A stretch of 64,000 nucleotides of DNA from assembly GCF_003086295.3 (NCBI RefSeq), contig NC_092050.1:156928699-156992698 (forward strand). The letters run 5' to 3'. The notes under the pieces are model-generated. The model was not told the DNA's origin, did no database searches, and saw only the letters and a program-made list of their open reading frames with translations. This document shows, piece by piece, positions 50,450 to 62,615 of the stretch (positions within the stretch are counted from its first letter, which is position 1; the number at the start of each line of letters is the position of its first letter). This DNA comes from Arachis hypogaea. Its lineage: Eukaryota; Streptophyta; Magnoliopsida; Fabales; Fabaceae. The position numbers were made by a program, and so were the translations under genes.

Positions 50450-51230
50450 AAAATTTAAAGATAAAATAATACAAAGGGAACAAAAACTAATAAATAAAGA
50501 TAAGATAACATCGGTAAGTCGTCGTTGTTCATCCCTCCTTCCTCACCTCCATTCACACCGTTGTTCATCCCGATGATTCTCCTTCCATGTCCAAAATTCG
50601 CCATCGTCGATCTCCGATCCATGTCCAAAACTCGCCGTCGATGCCGGAAACAGTCGTTCCGACGCATCATAACGTCGCCGTTCAGACGCAGTCAAAACAC
50701 TGCGGCCCGTGCACGCCGCCGCAGCCTGACTATGCGCCGCTGTCCCAGTCTGTGCAGACACAGCCGTAAATAGCAACCTGTCTTTCCCTCACCTAGTCGT
50801 GGATTGAGAAATTTAATATACATGTTAGATGTTGTGGTCAACCCATAATATGCCGGATGGTCATTTTAGTATGTATGCGAATGGTTATTTTAATTCTTAC
50901 GTGGATGGTTATTTGATTGGAATGAGTTTAGTTAGATACAATTAAAACATGCTGGATGTTCAATTCACTAGGTATGCAAATGATTATTTTTATCCTTAAG
51001 TGGATGATTACCCTGAAATGTCGATGAGGGTCCTTCTTGACGAACCAGCGGCGGTGGGGAGGATTCCGGCGGCGACGATCGGGGCTGGTTGGTGACCAAG
51101 GAATGGCGTGAAGAACTCAAGAGGCAACAATGATGTCCGGTGAGGGCTAGTTGGTGAGGCGACGATGGTAGAGAGTTTAGGAGAGAAGTTCATGCTTTGG
51201 TAAATTAGGGTATGATGGATGGTTAAAATT
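50450..51230. other. GC-rich block, probable transposon remnant
   Basis: 50510-50770 and 51020-51170 are much richer in GC and CG than the flanks (CGCCATCGTCGATCTCCG; GGCGGCGACGATCGGGGC). Between them runs a loosely repeated GGATGGTTATTTTAATT/GGATGATTACCC motif. Short overlapping frames on both strands follow from composition. No product recognised. Confidence 0.35.
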
Positions 51231-53115
51231 TTTAAATTATTGAATGAAGTCTTTTGATTGGATAATTTAGGTGGAGTATTTTTTTTAACTTCATTAGGTC
51301 AAATTTTCAATTCTGTTGTTCAGATTTTTTGCTGTTTATTTAGTGGAGGCGTTGATTGATATTGGCTTATAAAAGTTATATATGCGGTTTATATGTAAAA
51401 ATTTAAGAAATAAATATTATCGCGTGATTTAAAAAATAAAAAGTATATATATATAATTCTAAAAAATTTAAAATTAAGATTAAGATGTATAGATAAATTT
51501 TACATTATTTTTGTTGTGCAAATTAACATGCATGATGAGGTAAATAAGAGAATAATTTTTGTGTGAATATAGTAGTTGTAACATATGTATAGCATGTGTT
51601 TGTAATGTTTATTGATGAACATTAACTATAAATATTTTTTTTTTCGAACACAAATTAAATAACAGTATAACTCCTTGTAATTCTTACAAATTTAAGAACT
51701 TTTTTTATACATTTTAGGAGTTTATAGATTTGCACTAAAATAATTTAAATATTAAAATGTTAATATTAGAAAAAAATTAAAAATATTTTAAAAATAAAAG
51801 GTTTTAAATTAAAATGTAACTAATTAAAATTCAATCAGTTTATTTAAGAAATGTTATAACTTTTTAAACCAATATCAATCAATTAAATAAAATAGGATAA
51901 GAAAAATATAAGTATTATTTACAATTTAATTTAAAATATTATATTTTAAAATTTAAATATAAAATTTAAATATTTTCATAAATTATTACAGTCTATTGTG
52001 GTTTATATGTTAAATTATTTTTTCATAAATGACTATTGTCTTAAGTAGTTTATGATTTTAGTTGATATTTAAGTATACAAATTTTAAAACTTTTACATCC
52101 TAATTTATATAAAATAAGTACAGAACTAAAATGTAGTTATTTTTAAAAATATAATAATAGAGTACTTTTGACTTGTAGTTATCGCAAGATAAACTTATCG
52201 GAGAGGAAATGCGCCACCAATTTTCTTTGATGGGCTACATTTAAAAAGAACTTTTACTAAATTAAATTTAAAAAATAACAAAAAATAATTAAAAGAAAAA
52301 GAACAAAAAACAAACCCCACATTGTTGCTGCTCTTTGAAAGCCTTCATCTCAAAACAGTTAGGACATTGATCACAAATGATACTTGAATTTTCTCAACAT
52401 TCATACGGAGGAGGCGGAGGCGGAGGCTGAGGAGCTAGAACATAAAGCCACGAGGTGATAACTGAAAATTGGAATTTTTTAAGAAAAAAAAAATTAAAAT
52501 ACCAAGAAATCGAAAATTGTTGTAATTAATAAATAATAAATAAAACAAAATTCTAATTGTTTATATTTTTTAATTTTTTTTTAAAAAATTTTATTTAGAT
52601 TATTTACTATTTGCTTTAAATACTTGTTCCTCTAACCATTTTAGTCTTATGATTTTGATATAAGGCAATAAATACTTATAAAATATAATTATATACATTA
52701 ATTAATATTTATGTAGCTCAGGCAAATTACCACATCCAAATTTCAAGAACATAATAAGTGAATGTGAATCCATAAGCGTGAACAATAAAAAAAATTAACA
52801 TGGAAAACAAATACAAATATAACTACAAAGTAAAAATCCATAATTTACCACAATACACTAGCAACTATACAGTTACGATTTTGTAATAAAAAATATACAA
52901 ATAAATTGTGGTCTATTATATTGTAATGCATTATAATAGGCTTCAGCATTGTTGGCTTGTTGCTATACATGAAATGTGATAGAGAACAGTAAGCTCTAGA
53001 ATGAATAAATTAATTCAAATTTAACTTGTGTATTCACTAAAGCCTTTACTCAATGTTTTCAACTTGGATTGCGAAATGAATTAAAATAGGTTTTAACAAT
53101 GTCCAAAATGTGATG
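51231..53115. other. Intergenic, no gene recognised
   Basis: AT-rich with no coding signal. Confidence 0.4.
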
Positions 53116-53930
53116 ATGATCTCTTCTTTAAGATGAGGCAGAAATTGAGATTATTGAGGTCAGCAAGGCACTCAGTTGAAAGGGCAAAGAAGGAATTCAT
53201 GAAAAAATCATCAATTAGATCAACTTTTGCCACACCAACCAGACTGCAATTTTCCTCAATTCCAATCTCTTCCCTCTTCTATTTTTTTGTCATCCTTTGA
53301 TTCTTTAGATGTCAACACTGTTTTCACCATTAGTGGTGGAGCCTTATAGATACTCCCAGCAGAAAACAAGAACTTGGCCTTGAATTCAAAATCAATCTAG
53401 CTTATTACAAAGATGATTGTAATAATTTAAGCTCAATTCCCACTGTTGATGTAAGAATCATTTTGCTGTAGAGTTCAAAGATTGTAATATTCTATAAAAT
53501 TAAATTGGTTACCTTGCCAGATTCTTGATTAATAGTTCTTTGGAATGCTTCTGGCACTATATCAATCTTCGAGAATGGGGCAGTGGCAACCCCAGAAACT
53601 TGGTTGTAAAACTACTTAGTGGTGGAATATAGTGTTTCAAGGTCAAATGAAACAAAAAGCTCATTAATGTTATCTGTGGCGACCTTTGCAACAGAACCAG
53701 TTCCACTCCACCTTGTGGATCATATTCAAAATCAGGATACCTTGAAATGCCAAGCTTGCACGCCCTTTGTGTCTTGAAACTAACAGTGTAAGACTCACCT
53801 TTTGAGGGCTTAATGGTGGTTGTGCTTGTAGTGGAGGATGTAGAAGAAGAAAATATAATGCTTCTGCTTCTTCTTCCTCTTCTAAGGTTGTAAAATTTGC
53901 ATGGAATTGGTGCACTTTTAAGGAGTTCAT
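53116..53930 (-). pseudogene. Pseudogene of a conserved plant (probably plastid) protein
   Basis: Minus-strand pieces form a decayed gene. Ser/Arg-rich leader sequence (LRRGRRSRSIIFSSSTSS) looks like a transit peptide. It is followed by GESYTVSFKTQRACKLGISR and YPDFEYDPQGG. After small frame breaks come NELFVSFDLETLYSTTK, a TAG in the middle of the block, then FSKIDIVPEAFQRTINQESG. An intron (about 53397-53518, GTAACC to AATAAGCTAG) separates this from FEFKAKFLFSAGSIYKAPPL, a frame change, and VGVAKVDLIDDFFMNSFFAL. The pattern recalls an uncharacterised chloroplast-targeted protein conserved in plants; I do not assign a name. At least one stop and two frameshifts make it non-functional. Confidence 0.65.
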
Positions 53931-54260
53931 TTTACAGCTCCTAGTGTGTCTATAACAGCGTAATTTTTTTTTAAAAAAATCCAAAATCTTTTGAGGCCAA
54001 TAAAAGAACAAGAGGCGGCGAATCTTTTATCTTCTTCACTTGGGGTCCTTCCTTTGTGCGATCAGTAGCCAAAGTTAAGGGATTGCATCAATATATTTTT
54101 ATTTTTGAGTATAAAACAAAATGGTCTATGCCACCTCTATTCCCCTGAAAAATGAAGGATCTTCTTTTTTTTTTTTTGGTCAGTAAAAATGAAGGATCTT
54201 CCAAATAAGCAGTTTTTACCATGAAACCATTTTACCCATATCTTGAACAACACAACCAAA

Positions 54261-54280
54261 TATTTAAACTGGACTTGGTG
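54261..54280 (-). terminator. U2 3'-end box
   Basis: CACCAAGTCCAGTTTAAATA on the minus strand fits the plant snRNA 3' processing signal CA(N3-10)AGTNNAA. Confidence 0.7.
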
Positions 54281-54473
54281 AGGTGCGCCAGGCCCTTGCA
54301 ATAGTGCAACGCATGGGCGACGCCTGAGAGGCCCAGTAGCAAGCTACTGTGTTGGCCACTCGCCCTCAAAAAATAAATTTAATATCGCGTGAGCCAATGG
54401 CCCACATATCAGATATTAAACTGATAAGAACAGATACTACACTTGATCTTAGCCAAAAGGCCGAGAAAGGTAT
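54278..54473 (-). ncRNA. U2: U2 spliceosomal snRNA gene
   Basis: The minus strand reads ATACCTTTCTCGGCCTTTTG at the 5' end. The branch-point recognition segment GTGTAGTATCTGTTC follows, then the conserved TTATCAGTTTAATATCTGAT region. The Sm-site context ATTTATTTTTTGAGG and two 3' stem-loops come next. The span gives 196 nt, the plant U2 length. U2 pairs with the intron branch point in the spliceosome. The gene has plant Pol II snRNA promoter elements and a 3' box, so it is probably expressed. Its 3' end is set from length and the 3' box and may be off by a few bases. Confidence 0.93.
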
Positions 54474-54497
54474 GAGTTGTTCAGTATAGCCATGCTC

Positions 54498-54508
54498 TTT
54501 TTATATCA
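54498..54508 (-). promoter_or_regulatory. TATA box of the U2 gene
   Basis: TGATATAAAAA on the minus strand, about 30 bp before the U2 5' end. Confidence 0.8.
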
Positions 54509-54536
54509 AAGGCTGTGGTTCTTGTTCGCTCCAGCC

Positions 54537-54547
54537 CGATGTGGGCT
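54537..54547 (-). promoter_or_regulatory. Upstream sequence element (USE) of the U2 gene
   Basis: AGCCCACATCG on the minus strand, close to the plant consensus RTCCCACATCG. It lies about 33 bp upstream of the TATA box, the spacing associated with Pol II rather than Pol III snRNA genes. Confidence 0.85.
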
Positions 54548-55500
54548 ACCTCACTAGCAACGCAATTACACGCAGCACACAACAGAGGCTATCTCACTAG
54601 TGTGTTGTGTGTGTGTCTCTGTTTCGTTGTTACTTTCATGCTTAAATTATAAATCCCATTGAGTATGAAGATTGAAGAAGAAGAAAAGGTTAGGAATGCC
54701 CATAGAAAGAGTGGTAGTGATTCATAATTGTAATTAGACTATTCTTGGTATAAATGATAACACACACATATATAAATAAGAGTTATATGCTTAAAAAAGT
54801 CCTATGAATTGAGAGGTTAATTAATTTTGAATATTATTTTAAATGAACTTCAGCTAATTGTAGAAAAATCTTGACATTATATTTTGTAGTATCCAGCCTA
54901 CATAGGTCATACAAGATGCAATGGCATTTCAGGTTTTTAACCCTTGTCATGATAATATTATATCCACAAGTTAATGATTGTTTCCTTTGAAAAGCAAAAT
55001 ATAATGTCATCCACACGTCTGCTCCAAGTTCTTTGGCATATAAATTTTTCATTATGTTTGAGAACATGGGAGGTGATAATGCCATAATATAGCATGGAAT
55101 CATAATGAATAATCTTTTGTCCCTCTTCTAAACTATATTTTTTTTTGTTGGATAATATAACCAAGCTATATGAAGTAATGTTAATAATAGTAACTTTTTT
55201 AAACATTCATACTTATCACAGATTCTTAGACAGGGTCTAAGAGGACTCCTTAAACAACTTTAGATAGGATTCAAGTGAACAAATTCGCGATGAACCTATA
55301 GTATTAGTAGGCTAAATTATTTTTTTTTTCCCTTCCACTACACACATTCACTCACTATTAACATTTAACTATTAAGTGCTGAATGATTTTTTTTTTGTCA
55401 TGGTTTGGGTTGGACAAAGCCAACCCGCACCGGGAGAAAAACCAGGACAGACCAAGAAAGCCCAGAATGATAAAAACCAGTACAAACTTAACTCCACTTG
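54548..55500. other. Intergenic, no gene recognised
   Basis: AT-rich, no clear gene. 55385-55475 (CATGGTTTGGGTTGGACAAA and following) is GC-richer, has a poly-T at its left and a weak GAATGAT flank, and may be another SINE on the minus strand. Confidence 0.35.
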
Positions 55501-55653
55501 CAGCTGAAGCCTAGCTCAATTGGTAAAATCATGTCTCTGCACCCGATTTGAACCTTGCCAAATGTGCCAAGTGTTGAATATGAGCTCTTTAGTGTTGTGT
55601 GAATGTGTTGTGGTACTTAAAATTGGGAGTTGTCCAATCCATTTGACAAAAAA
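55501..55653 (+). mobile_element. tRNA-derived SINE
   Basis: Head CAGCTGAAGCCTAGCTCAAT with the A-box-like TAGCTCAATTGG, B-box-like GATTTGAACCTTG, and an A-rich tail. The flanks ACTCCACTTG (55491-55500) and AACTCCACCT (55654-55663) look like a target duplication with one mismatch. Confidence 0.6.
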
Positions 55654-58600
55654 AACTCCACCTAATACTTTCTACTAGCAAATTGAATTGATTACAAATT
55701 CAGAAGTATTAAGAGCCGGTTTGGGAAGTAACAGAAGCTACTTTTTCTGACTTTTGAATTATGAAAAGTTACAGTACATGTGTTTGGTATTATTTTAAAA
55801 ACAATTTTTAACCTTCCAAAAATTAATTCATAGCTTTTCGAAAAAGTAGAAATATATGACTTATCCTCCTCCATAAGTCATTCTATCATTTCCGTAAAAC
55901 AAAATGACCTCAAAACAAAAAAATCTATTTTCATTCTTGGCTCTGTAAAAAAATTCTGAAAATACTGGCCCCCACCACCATTTTCACCCAAGGTTCCATA
56001 TGCTAGAAGCATTGGCCTTCCATCATCATTTTCACCTAATGATTTATCTGCTGAAAATATTGACCCTCCACCACCGTTTTAAAATAACGTTCCATCTGAA
56101 CCATCTATTGCATATATTCCTTCCAGGTTTTTTTTTTTATCATTTTACCACTCTATTTTTATTATTAAATTTGTATTTAACATTGTGTGTGGTATAAAAT
56201 CTCAGTTTTAATTTTATTTTTTTCCATGTGATTTTATTTTTATATAGCTGCTATTATTTTTATAGTTAGTTATAGCAAGTTCTTGACCCCAATAAAAGAA
56301 GAGAAAAATCTAATAGAAGTAGAAAAAATAAAAAAACAGCAACAAAATATACATTGACACACATTTCACATTTATTTTTTATTTTTATCTACCATATCAT
56401 ACACAATAAAATAGCAAACAGTAACTACACAATAATTTCTTTGGCATTGCCATCAAGATTATTGTGAATTAAAATTTTATTACTATTTACCACGTACAAA
56501 AATACCATTATGAGTGAAGATGAAGTAGAAGAACCAGTTTCTACCTAAAAAATAGAACTAATAAGAAAGCAAATAAAAAAGTAATTGCCTAAACAATTGT
56601 AATTTTAGTGATTAGATTATAGAAAATCAACATTCAATATTAAAAAGTATTTTTTATCATCGTTGTTTTAATATTCATAAAAAAAATGATATTTTTTGAG
56701 TTATTTATCCAAACGCTACAACTTTAAAATAAGTACTTCTATAATTAAAAATTCAAATACAAAATAACTTATTTATAAGCTGCTATTAATAAAAATCCTT
56801 ATACTTTAAGTCTTTTTTTAAAAGAGCTTATTTAAATTGTTTTGCCTAAATAATTTAAAAAGATATTAATCCCATTTATATGATATATGGGATTAAACTA
56901 ATATGTCCGTTGTAGTGTTCATTAACTTCAAAAATTTGGCATAGCCCATCTTTCTTTTTGGTTGGGAGCATATCCCATCTAAATTGGTTTATTTGTTTTT
57001 TGGCCAAAGGAAGACAAATTTTTTTCCCTAGAGATGGTAACGGGACGGATATATAAAAGCAAATTTCAGCACTTTTTGATCCCGTCTCATTCTGTTTATT
57101 TTACGAATGAGATAGATATTCGTAAGAAGTTGTATTGCTGTCCTTAAATTTTACTATTGCAATATCTTCTTGGATCAAACAGCTATTATGCACGTAAGAA
57201 TAAATACCTGTATGTTTTCAAATATCTTCAAAACATGTACATGAAGTCTGACTAAAAATAAAGGACAAAGTAATTTCTAATTATTAACTTTGAGATATAA
57301 AGGTTTTTCCCTCTAAGATAATATTTGAAAATATTGTTTTCAATTCTTAAACTCTAGAGACAACTTGTTGAATTGGTGATTTGTTATAGACCATTTTCAT
57401 CTATCATCTATTCATCAGCTATAGTGATAAATGGTGATAGCTAATTGTTATAGAGTATATCATATGCATTTCGCAATTAAAATATTTTTAAAATGATTAG
57501 TTTGTATTATTTTAAAATATTATAAAAGAATTGTGATCCAGCAAAAAGAGCATGGGTCCAATAATAATAATGCTAATGATCATAATCATATCATTTCAGT
57601 AGAACAAGTCACCATTGCAAATTGAAGGCATTCCAGCTTCCTGATGAAGTGCACCGTAGACTGTACTATATATGATCCTCTCAAACTTAGCTAAGGTCAC
57701 TATATATATGCATATGCAGACAAATAATCCATATTATTATTATCATCTTCATTTATCTCCTATTGTATATAATTACAGATACATACCACAGTCCACACCA
57801 ATATTTTATAAAACGTCATAACAATATGCATGATAGATGTAGATTAGATTATAATATATGAACCTTTCATCCATTGCATCACGCAACTCTACAATCATGT
57901 GGATAAACCAAAAAATATATACTCAAATTATCTCTGTATTGATAAAAAGATCTTTAAATTTTGTTATCAATAAAAATAATTTTAAATAATTTTAAAAATG
58001 TAAAAACTATCCAATCATAAAAAAAAACCTCCTACTTTATTAATAGAAAAACGTGATATGAGTACTAACGATAATAAACATCTTCCCAAAAATTTAAACT
58101 AATACCATGTATGATACCACTCATCCCAAAAGTTTCAGCTGATAGGAAAAGGTAACACTAATGATTATATCTCTAATACTCTCTAAACTTCCATTGTACA
58201 TATTGTATAAATATTCCATTGGCTCCTCATACTTTTCCTTTATATTAATGTAGAATGCTCAGACTCTTAATATACAGATGTATATTTTTTTTTATCACAT
58301 TTTAAAAATATTTTTATCAATAATAAAATTTAAATATATTTTTATTATTATCATATTTTCATATTAGCTAATATTAAGTAAAACGTAAACACATCACCTC
58401 ATCTTTATAGTGACTTGACGGATCTTTAATTTAATATAATATTTCGATTGTAACAGAAAACAATTTAAGTATCTCTTAAAACATGCCGGCTGGATCAATG
58501 TCCATGTCAAATTCTGAAATTTAATTAATTTATTGACATTATATAACTGCAATAATTGACTTATATCATCATATTTTTATATCATAGCTAGAGAGCTAAC

Positions 58601-59016
58601 CTTAGGAGTGTTAATTATAAATAAAACTTCCTTTTTAAGCTTTTGGTCAAGAAGCTTTGATTGATCGATCGTGATATGCATGCAAATTAAATGACACACG
58701 AATCAATTGATGGTTAATTTTTTATTATGTGTTAGGTGAATGTGAAGAGAATAAGGAGATTGATTGAGAAAAATGCTCTAGAAAGAAATGCATATGTGTG
58801 AAATCAGCTTAAGGTACAGAAAGATGTATAATTAACATCTCAAATAAATAAATAAAGGAAAAGAAATGGACATATACCAAATTTTCAGATGAAATATAAT
58901 GCGACCATTAATTTGATATATGGAACTGTCATTCTCTTCATCCTTCAATGACAATGCCACAAACGGAACAAGAAACATGCATGCACCTCATTGGCTTTTG
59001 TTTTTAAACCGAGATT
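55654..59016. other. Intergenic, no gene recognised
   Basis: AT-rich. 55715-56840 starts AGAGCCGGTTTGGGAAGTAA and ends with AAGAGCTTATTTAA-type sequence; it may be an old MITE but I could not pair the ends well. No coding gene. Confidence 0.35.
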
Positions 59017-59031
59017 ATATTATGATAATTA

Positions 59032-59205
59032 ACACCAACGGGTTGGTTTGAGTGTTAAATGGTTCGAATTTGTTTAAACTAAGTTTTGAATTCAAAGCCT
59101 AGCATATGCACTTATTCTCATTGGGAGATTCACCCAGGCCACCAGAGTTAGAAATGCGACACACATTAGTTGGGGCAAAATTTCACTGACGACCAAAAAG
59201 AAAAA
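59032..59205 (+). mobile_element. tRNA-derived SINE with 15-bp target duplication
   Basis: Flanked by ATATTATGATAATTA at 59017-59031 and 59206-59220. Head ACACCAACGGGTTGGTTTGA with a tRNA-like body, B-box-like TTTTGAATTCAAAGCC, and an AAAAAGAAAAA tail. Confidence 0.8.
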
Positions 59206-59271
59206 ATATTATGATAATTAGCCTTTAATATATGCTTTTTTTATTATTATATGTTAAAAAATAATTGTTCT

Positions 59272-59272
<1 letters not shown>

Positions 59273-59309
<37 letters not shown>

Positions 59310-59310
59310 T
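59273..59310. repeat. (AAT)n microsatellite
   Basis: About 12 AAT units. Confidence 0.9.
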
Positions 59311-59387
59311 GAGGATCTTGTTAACTTTATTCCAAACAAAAATAATAATAGTGCATCCAACCATCTCTAGATGCCTAGATAATTAGT

Positions 59388-60145
59388 GTATGTTTGATTT
59401 AGCGTTCATGAATGTATATTTAAAAGTTTTAAATATTGGACTAAATTTATTTGGATGATTTTTTTTAACATGATTTTTTACTCTCAAACGTTTACTTGAA
59501 ATAATATTTTGTAGCTTTTGTTTTCAATTCTTACCGTTGAGAATTAATTGTAAAAATTTATTCTCCCAACTACCCATCTATCTTCACCTTCTTAAGTCAT
59601 TTTTATTTTATTTTTTAATTATCCTTCTTCATCTTTTCTGCATACAAGGTCAATCATCTTCATTTTATTTCTCAACTATCCTTTTTCATCTTTTATTTTT
59701 ATTTTATTTTATGCATTTTATTATTATTTTTGTTTAATTTTATAAATTTATTTACTTTTTATTATTATAGTTTATAATTATTAGACATTATCAATAATGT
59801 GTATATATATTTAATATTATGTATAATTTATTATAATATGCATATAATATTTAAGATAATATTTTATATAATAATATATTATAATTTAAAATCTTCTAAT
59901 ATAAAAAATTTTTAAATAATAATATTAAAAATTTAATATAATTTTTATCCTTTTATAATTTCATATCTAAAAATGATTTTAATCTTTGTTATCCAGATAA
60001 TATTTTATCAACTATAATTACTTTTGAATCAAAATATCTAAATATAAATCACGTTAAAATAAATTCAATTTTAATCAAAATCAATTTTAGTATAGTCAAA
60101 TTAAACTTAATTTCAGTTTATAAAAACTAAACCAAACACACGCTT
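59388..60145. mobile_element. MITE with GTGTRTGTTTGATTTAG ends
   Basis: Left AGTGTATGTTTGATTTAGCG; right is the inverse of CTAAACCAAACACACGCT. It resembles the element at 16617-17303 and has an AT-rich non-coding interior (the frame at 59537-59737 is low-complexity). Confidence 0.5.
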
Positions 60146-61720
60146 ATAATTGTCCTTTCAAAAATTTATCTAATTAATGTAATTAGGTTGCTAATTATAA
60201 GTGGACCATATAATTGTCCTTACTCGTTTTAAACTGATTTTAATACTGTATTGCAGATCATCATATCGTATTTGGACATACACACAACACTGAATTAAAA
60301 TAAAATTGGATGACATATTATTGGGCCCTAATAAACTTTGGGTTATAGTTTGGGATTTACTGTACTAACCTTCAAATTGACTGATATAAGATAAAATTCG
60401 AATTTCTAACATTTTAAGTGGATAAATAAGTTGATTAGTTATCGACTATATGATTTAGTTTGATTTAATTCCTTTGAAAGGACTTCGAAATTTAAGTTCA
60501 CGAGAAGTATTAGTATTCAATATTAATTAAGGATTAGTTTTGATTGCGTAAGTCTGATTCACATCTTACTTAGACAACAGGACAAAGTCCAAAATAATTT
60601 CGATAGTCAGAATTGTCACACTTTATTAACAATTCAATATGCTAATATGCTAAATTTCTGTAACTATTAGTCAATACTCCATACATATAATTGTTTTGGA
60701 ATTTATTTTTCATGTTACTGTGAAATTCAATAGTGGCATAGCCGCCACCAGATATTCCTACTTTTAATTAAATCCTTGATCCTTTTGATTTAGGGATTCA
60801 AACCTTTAAGTAACTTTCCAAAGAGGTATTTATTCAATATATAAGAACATATATTCATAGATTGATTATCTTCTTATTGGGTGAAGAAAAGTCTTCAGTC
60901 CTATAATTAAAATATTAATATGGATCGGATTAACTACATGAGAGGCAAACAACATGTTGAATAATACAATTGAATTTTTCCCTTTAATTAAGTATACTAT
61001 TTAATAAATTAGAATGATCTTTATATAAATTAACAAAAAGTTTCAGAAAATAAATTTTTTTAGTAAAAAAACTACTAAAATTGATTATGTTTAGCTTTAT
61101 TTAATATATTCTAGAATAAATAAATATTAAATAATATAAATTTAGATTAATCGAATTAATATTTTGTCTTTCTATTATTACTCTATATTATTAAAGGTAA
61201 GTAGCTATAACGGCCGCACCACCCATAAACCACCGAACTCTAATATTTTATTAGTTTTTAACTTTTTATACAAAAAGAAGAGACATATTGATATGCTTCT
61301 GCAAATTCATGGCCCAACTAAAAATTCATATAATAAATAATTTAATAATTATTCTTCATATGTCATATGGAAACAAAGCCAGCATTCATGGAGCACAAAA
61401 AGATGCCTTATCTAAAACCGAAAAGCTCATATATATTCCTCCATCAATCATCCAACAAGTAAATAAATCCAAACAATAAAACGCAAAACTAAGGTAACAA
61501 TTAAAAATAAAAGAAAAGAGAGAGAACAAGAAATGTATAGAAGATTCAAGAACAACAAGAGAATGAGAAGAAGCTAACAGATATGGTATTATGTTTTCCC
61601 TTTTATTTCTCTATCTAAACCGAAAGTGATGTTTTGCAAGTGGATCGTTTCTCACTTTACACGTGAATAAAAAAAAAATCAAATATCTTTTTAAAAAAAT
61701 ATTTAACTTGTTTTTTATAC
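60146..61720. other. Intergenic, no gene recognised
   Basis: AT-rich; short frames with no recognisable product. Confidence 0.4.
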
Positions 61721-61862
61721 GGTGAAAATTCAGGTGCAGTTCACTTCACGTGAAATTGTTAGTTGAGAGCTGTTATATAAAAATTTAGTCAAATTAGTCA
61801 AATCATCTAACGACTCTCAACTATTAACTTTACGTGAAGTCGACTGCACCTGAGTTTTCACC
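61721..61862. mobile_element. Palindromic MITE, best-preserved copy of a family repeated in the window
   Basis: Ends GGTGAAAATTCAGGTGCAGT and the inverse of ACTGCACCTGAGTTTTCACC (the right arm reads CGACTGCACCTGAGTTTTCA). The interior is TTAGTTGAGAGCTGTTA against AACGACTCTCAACTATTAA. Diverged relatives flank both peroxidase exon copies. Confidence 0.8.
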
Positions 61863-62203
61863 TTTTTATATTTATTAACATTTTCTATTTATAATACGAG
61901 ACACATATTAAACAGAGTCTCTGTATATATAGTATATATACCATCTGATCATTACCTCTTATAAACATGTAAAATTAAAAAGATAAATAAAAAAAGAAAG
62001 GAAATTAAACCTAGCTATACTCTTCATCCTAATAAATCATATATATGATGGGTATATATGTACAACATGAAAAAAGTGAAAAAGAAAAATATAGAAGGAA
62101 ACTAAAATAAAAAACACAAGAAAATAACGTAACAACTATATAATAATAATGTGTAGTACTAGCTACCTCAATCTTTGAATGTTGAAGAGAATAGAAAAGT
62201 AGG
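61863..62203. other. 3' flank of the LysM gene
   Basis: AT-rich; probably contains the 3' UTR of the LysM gene. No other feature. Confidence 0.4.
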
Positions 62204-62551
62204 TTAATTAATAAAATTAGGTGTGATTTTGATGACAAGGCCAGGAAAGACATCATCAGGATCATGAATATGAGGGTTGCGTTCAACGATGAATGGATCA
62301 CTGCACTTGTCACTTATGGTGTGAAGTGTCTCTCCTTCTCCCACCACGTATATCTCGTCGCACGGCCGTACACGGAGGTTGCTCCTCTGCCCCGTCACGG
62401 CCGCAGCCGTGGCGGCCGAGTTGTCGTCGTCATATTCATAGGCCTCCTTTATGGAGGCCAAGAGTATGAGAGACAACAGGACTATGGAACAGTACCATGA
62501 TGCCGGATCCGCTGTGGATTTTCTTGATGACGAGGAAATTGAAGAAACCAT
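62204..62551 (-). CDS. Small LysM-domain protein, 115 aa, intronless
   Basis: A hydrophobic segment at about residues 19-34 (YCSIVLLSLILLASIKEA) follows a Ser-rich N-terminus and could be a signal anchor or signal peptide. A short acidic and Ala-rich linker follows. A single LysM fold spans about 64-111: CDEIYVVGEGETLHTISDKC, then NPHIHDPDDVFPGLVIKITP. Cys64 and Cys83 may form a disulfide. LysM domains bind N-acetylglucosamine glycans such as chitin or lipo-chitin. This short single-domain type is common in plants and its function is unknown. There is no kinase domain, so it is not a LysM receptor kinase. Confidence 0.88.
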   Translation of the reverse strand: MVSSISSSSRKSTADPASWYCSIVLLSLILLASIKEAYEYDDDNSAATAAAVTGQRSNLRVRPCDEIYVVGEGETLHTISDKCSDPFIVERNPHIHDPDDVFPGLVIKITPNFIN

Positions 62552-62605
62552 CTTGGTTATGTGGTTATGAAATGAAATAATATGAGGATATACAAAGTGG
62601 AAGGG

Positions 62606-62615
62606 ATATATATAT
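62606..62615 (-). promoter_or_regulatory. Possible TATA box of the LysM gene
   Basis: ATATATATAT on the minus strand, 55-65 bp before the ATG. AT runs are frequent here, so this is tentative. Confidence 0.4.

Noticed and set aside
50525..50776. Overlapping Arg- or Ser-rich frames on both strands
   Set aside because: Frames open on several strands at once reflect high GC, not coding; none is recognisable.
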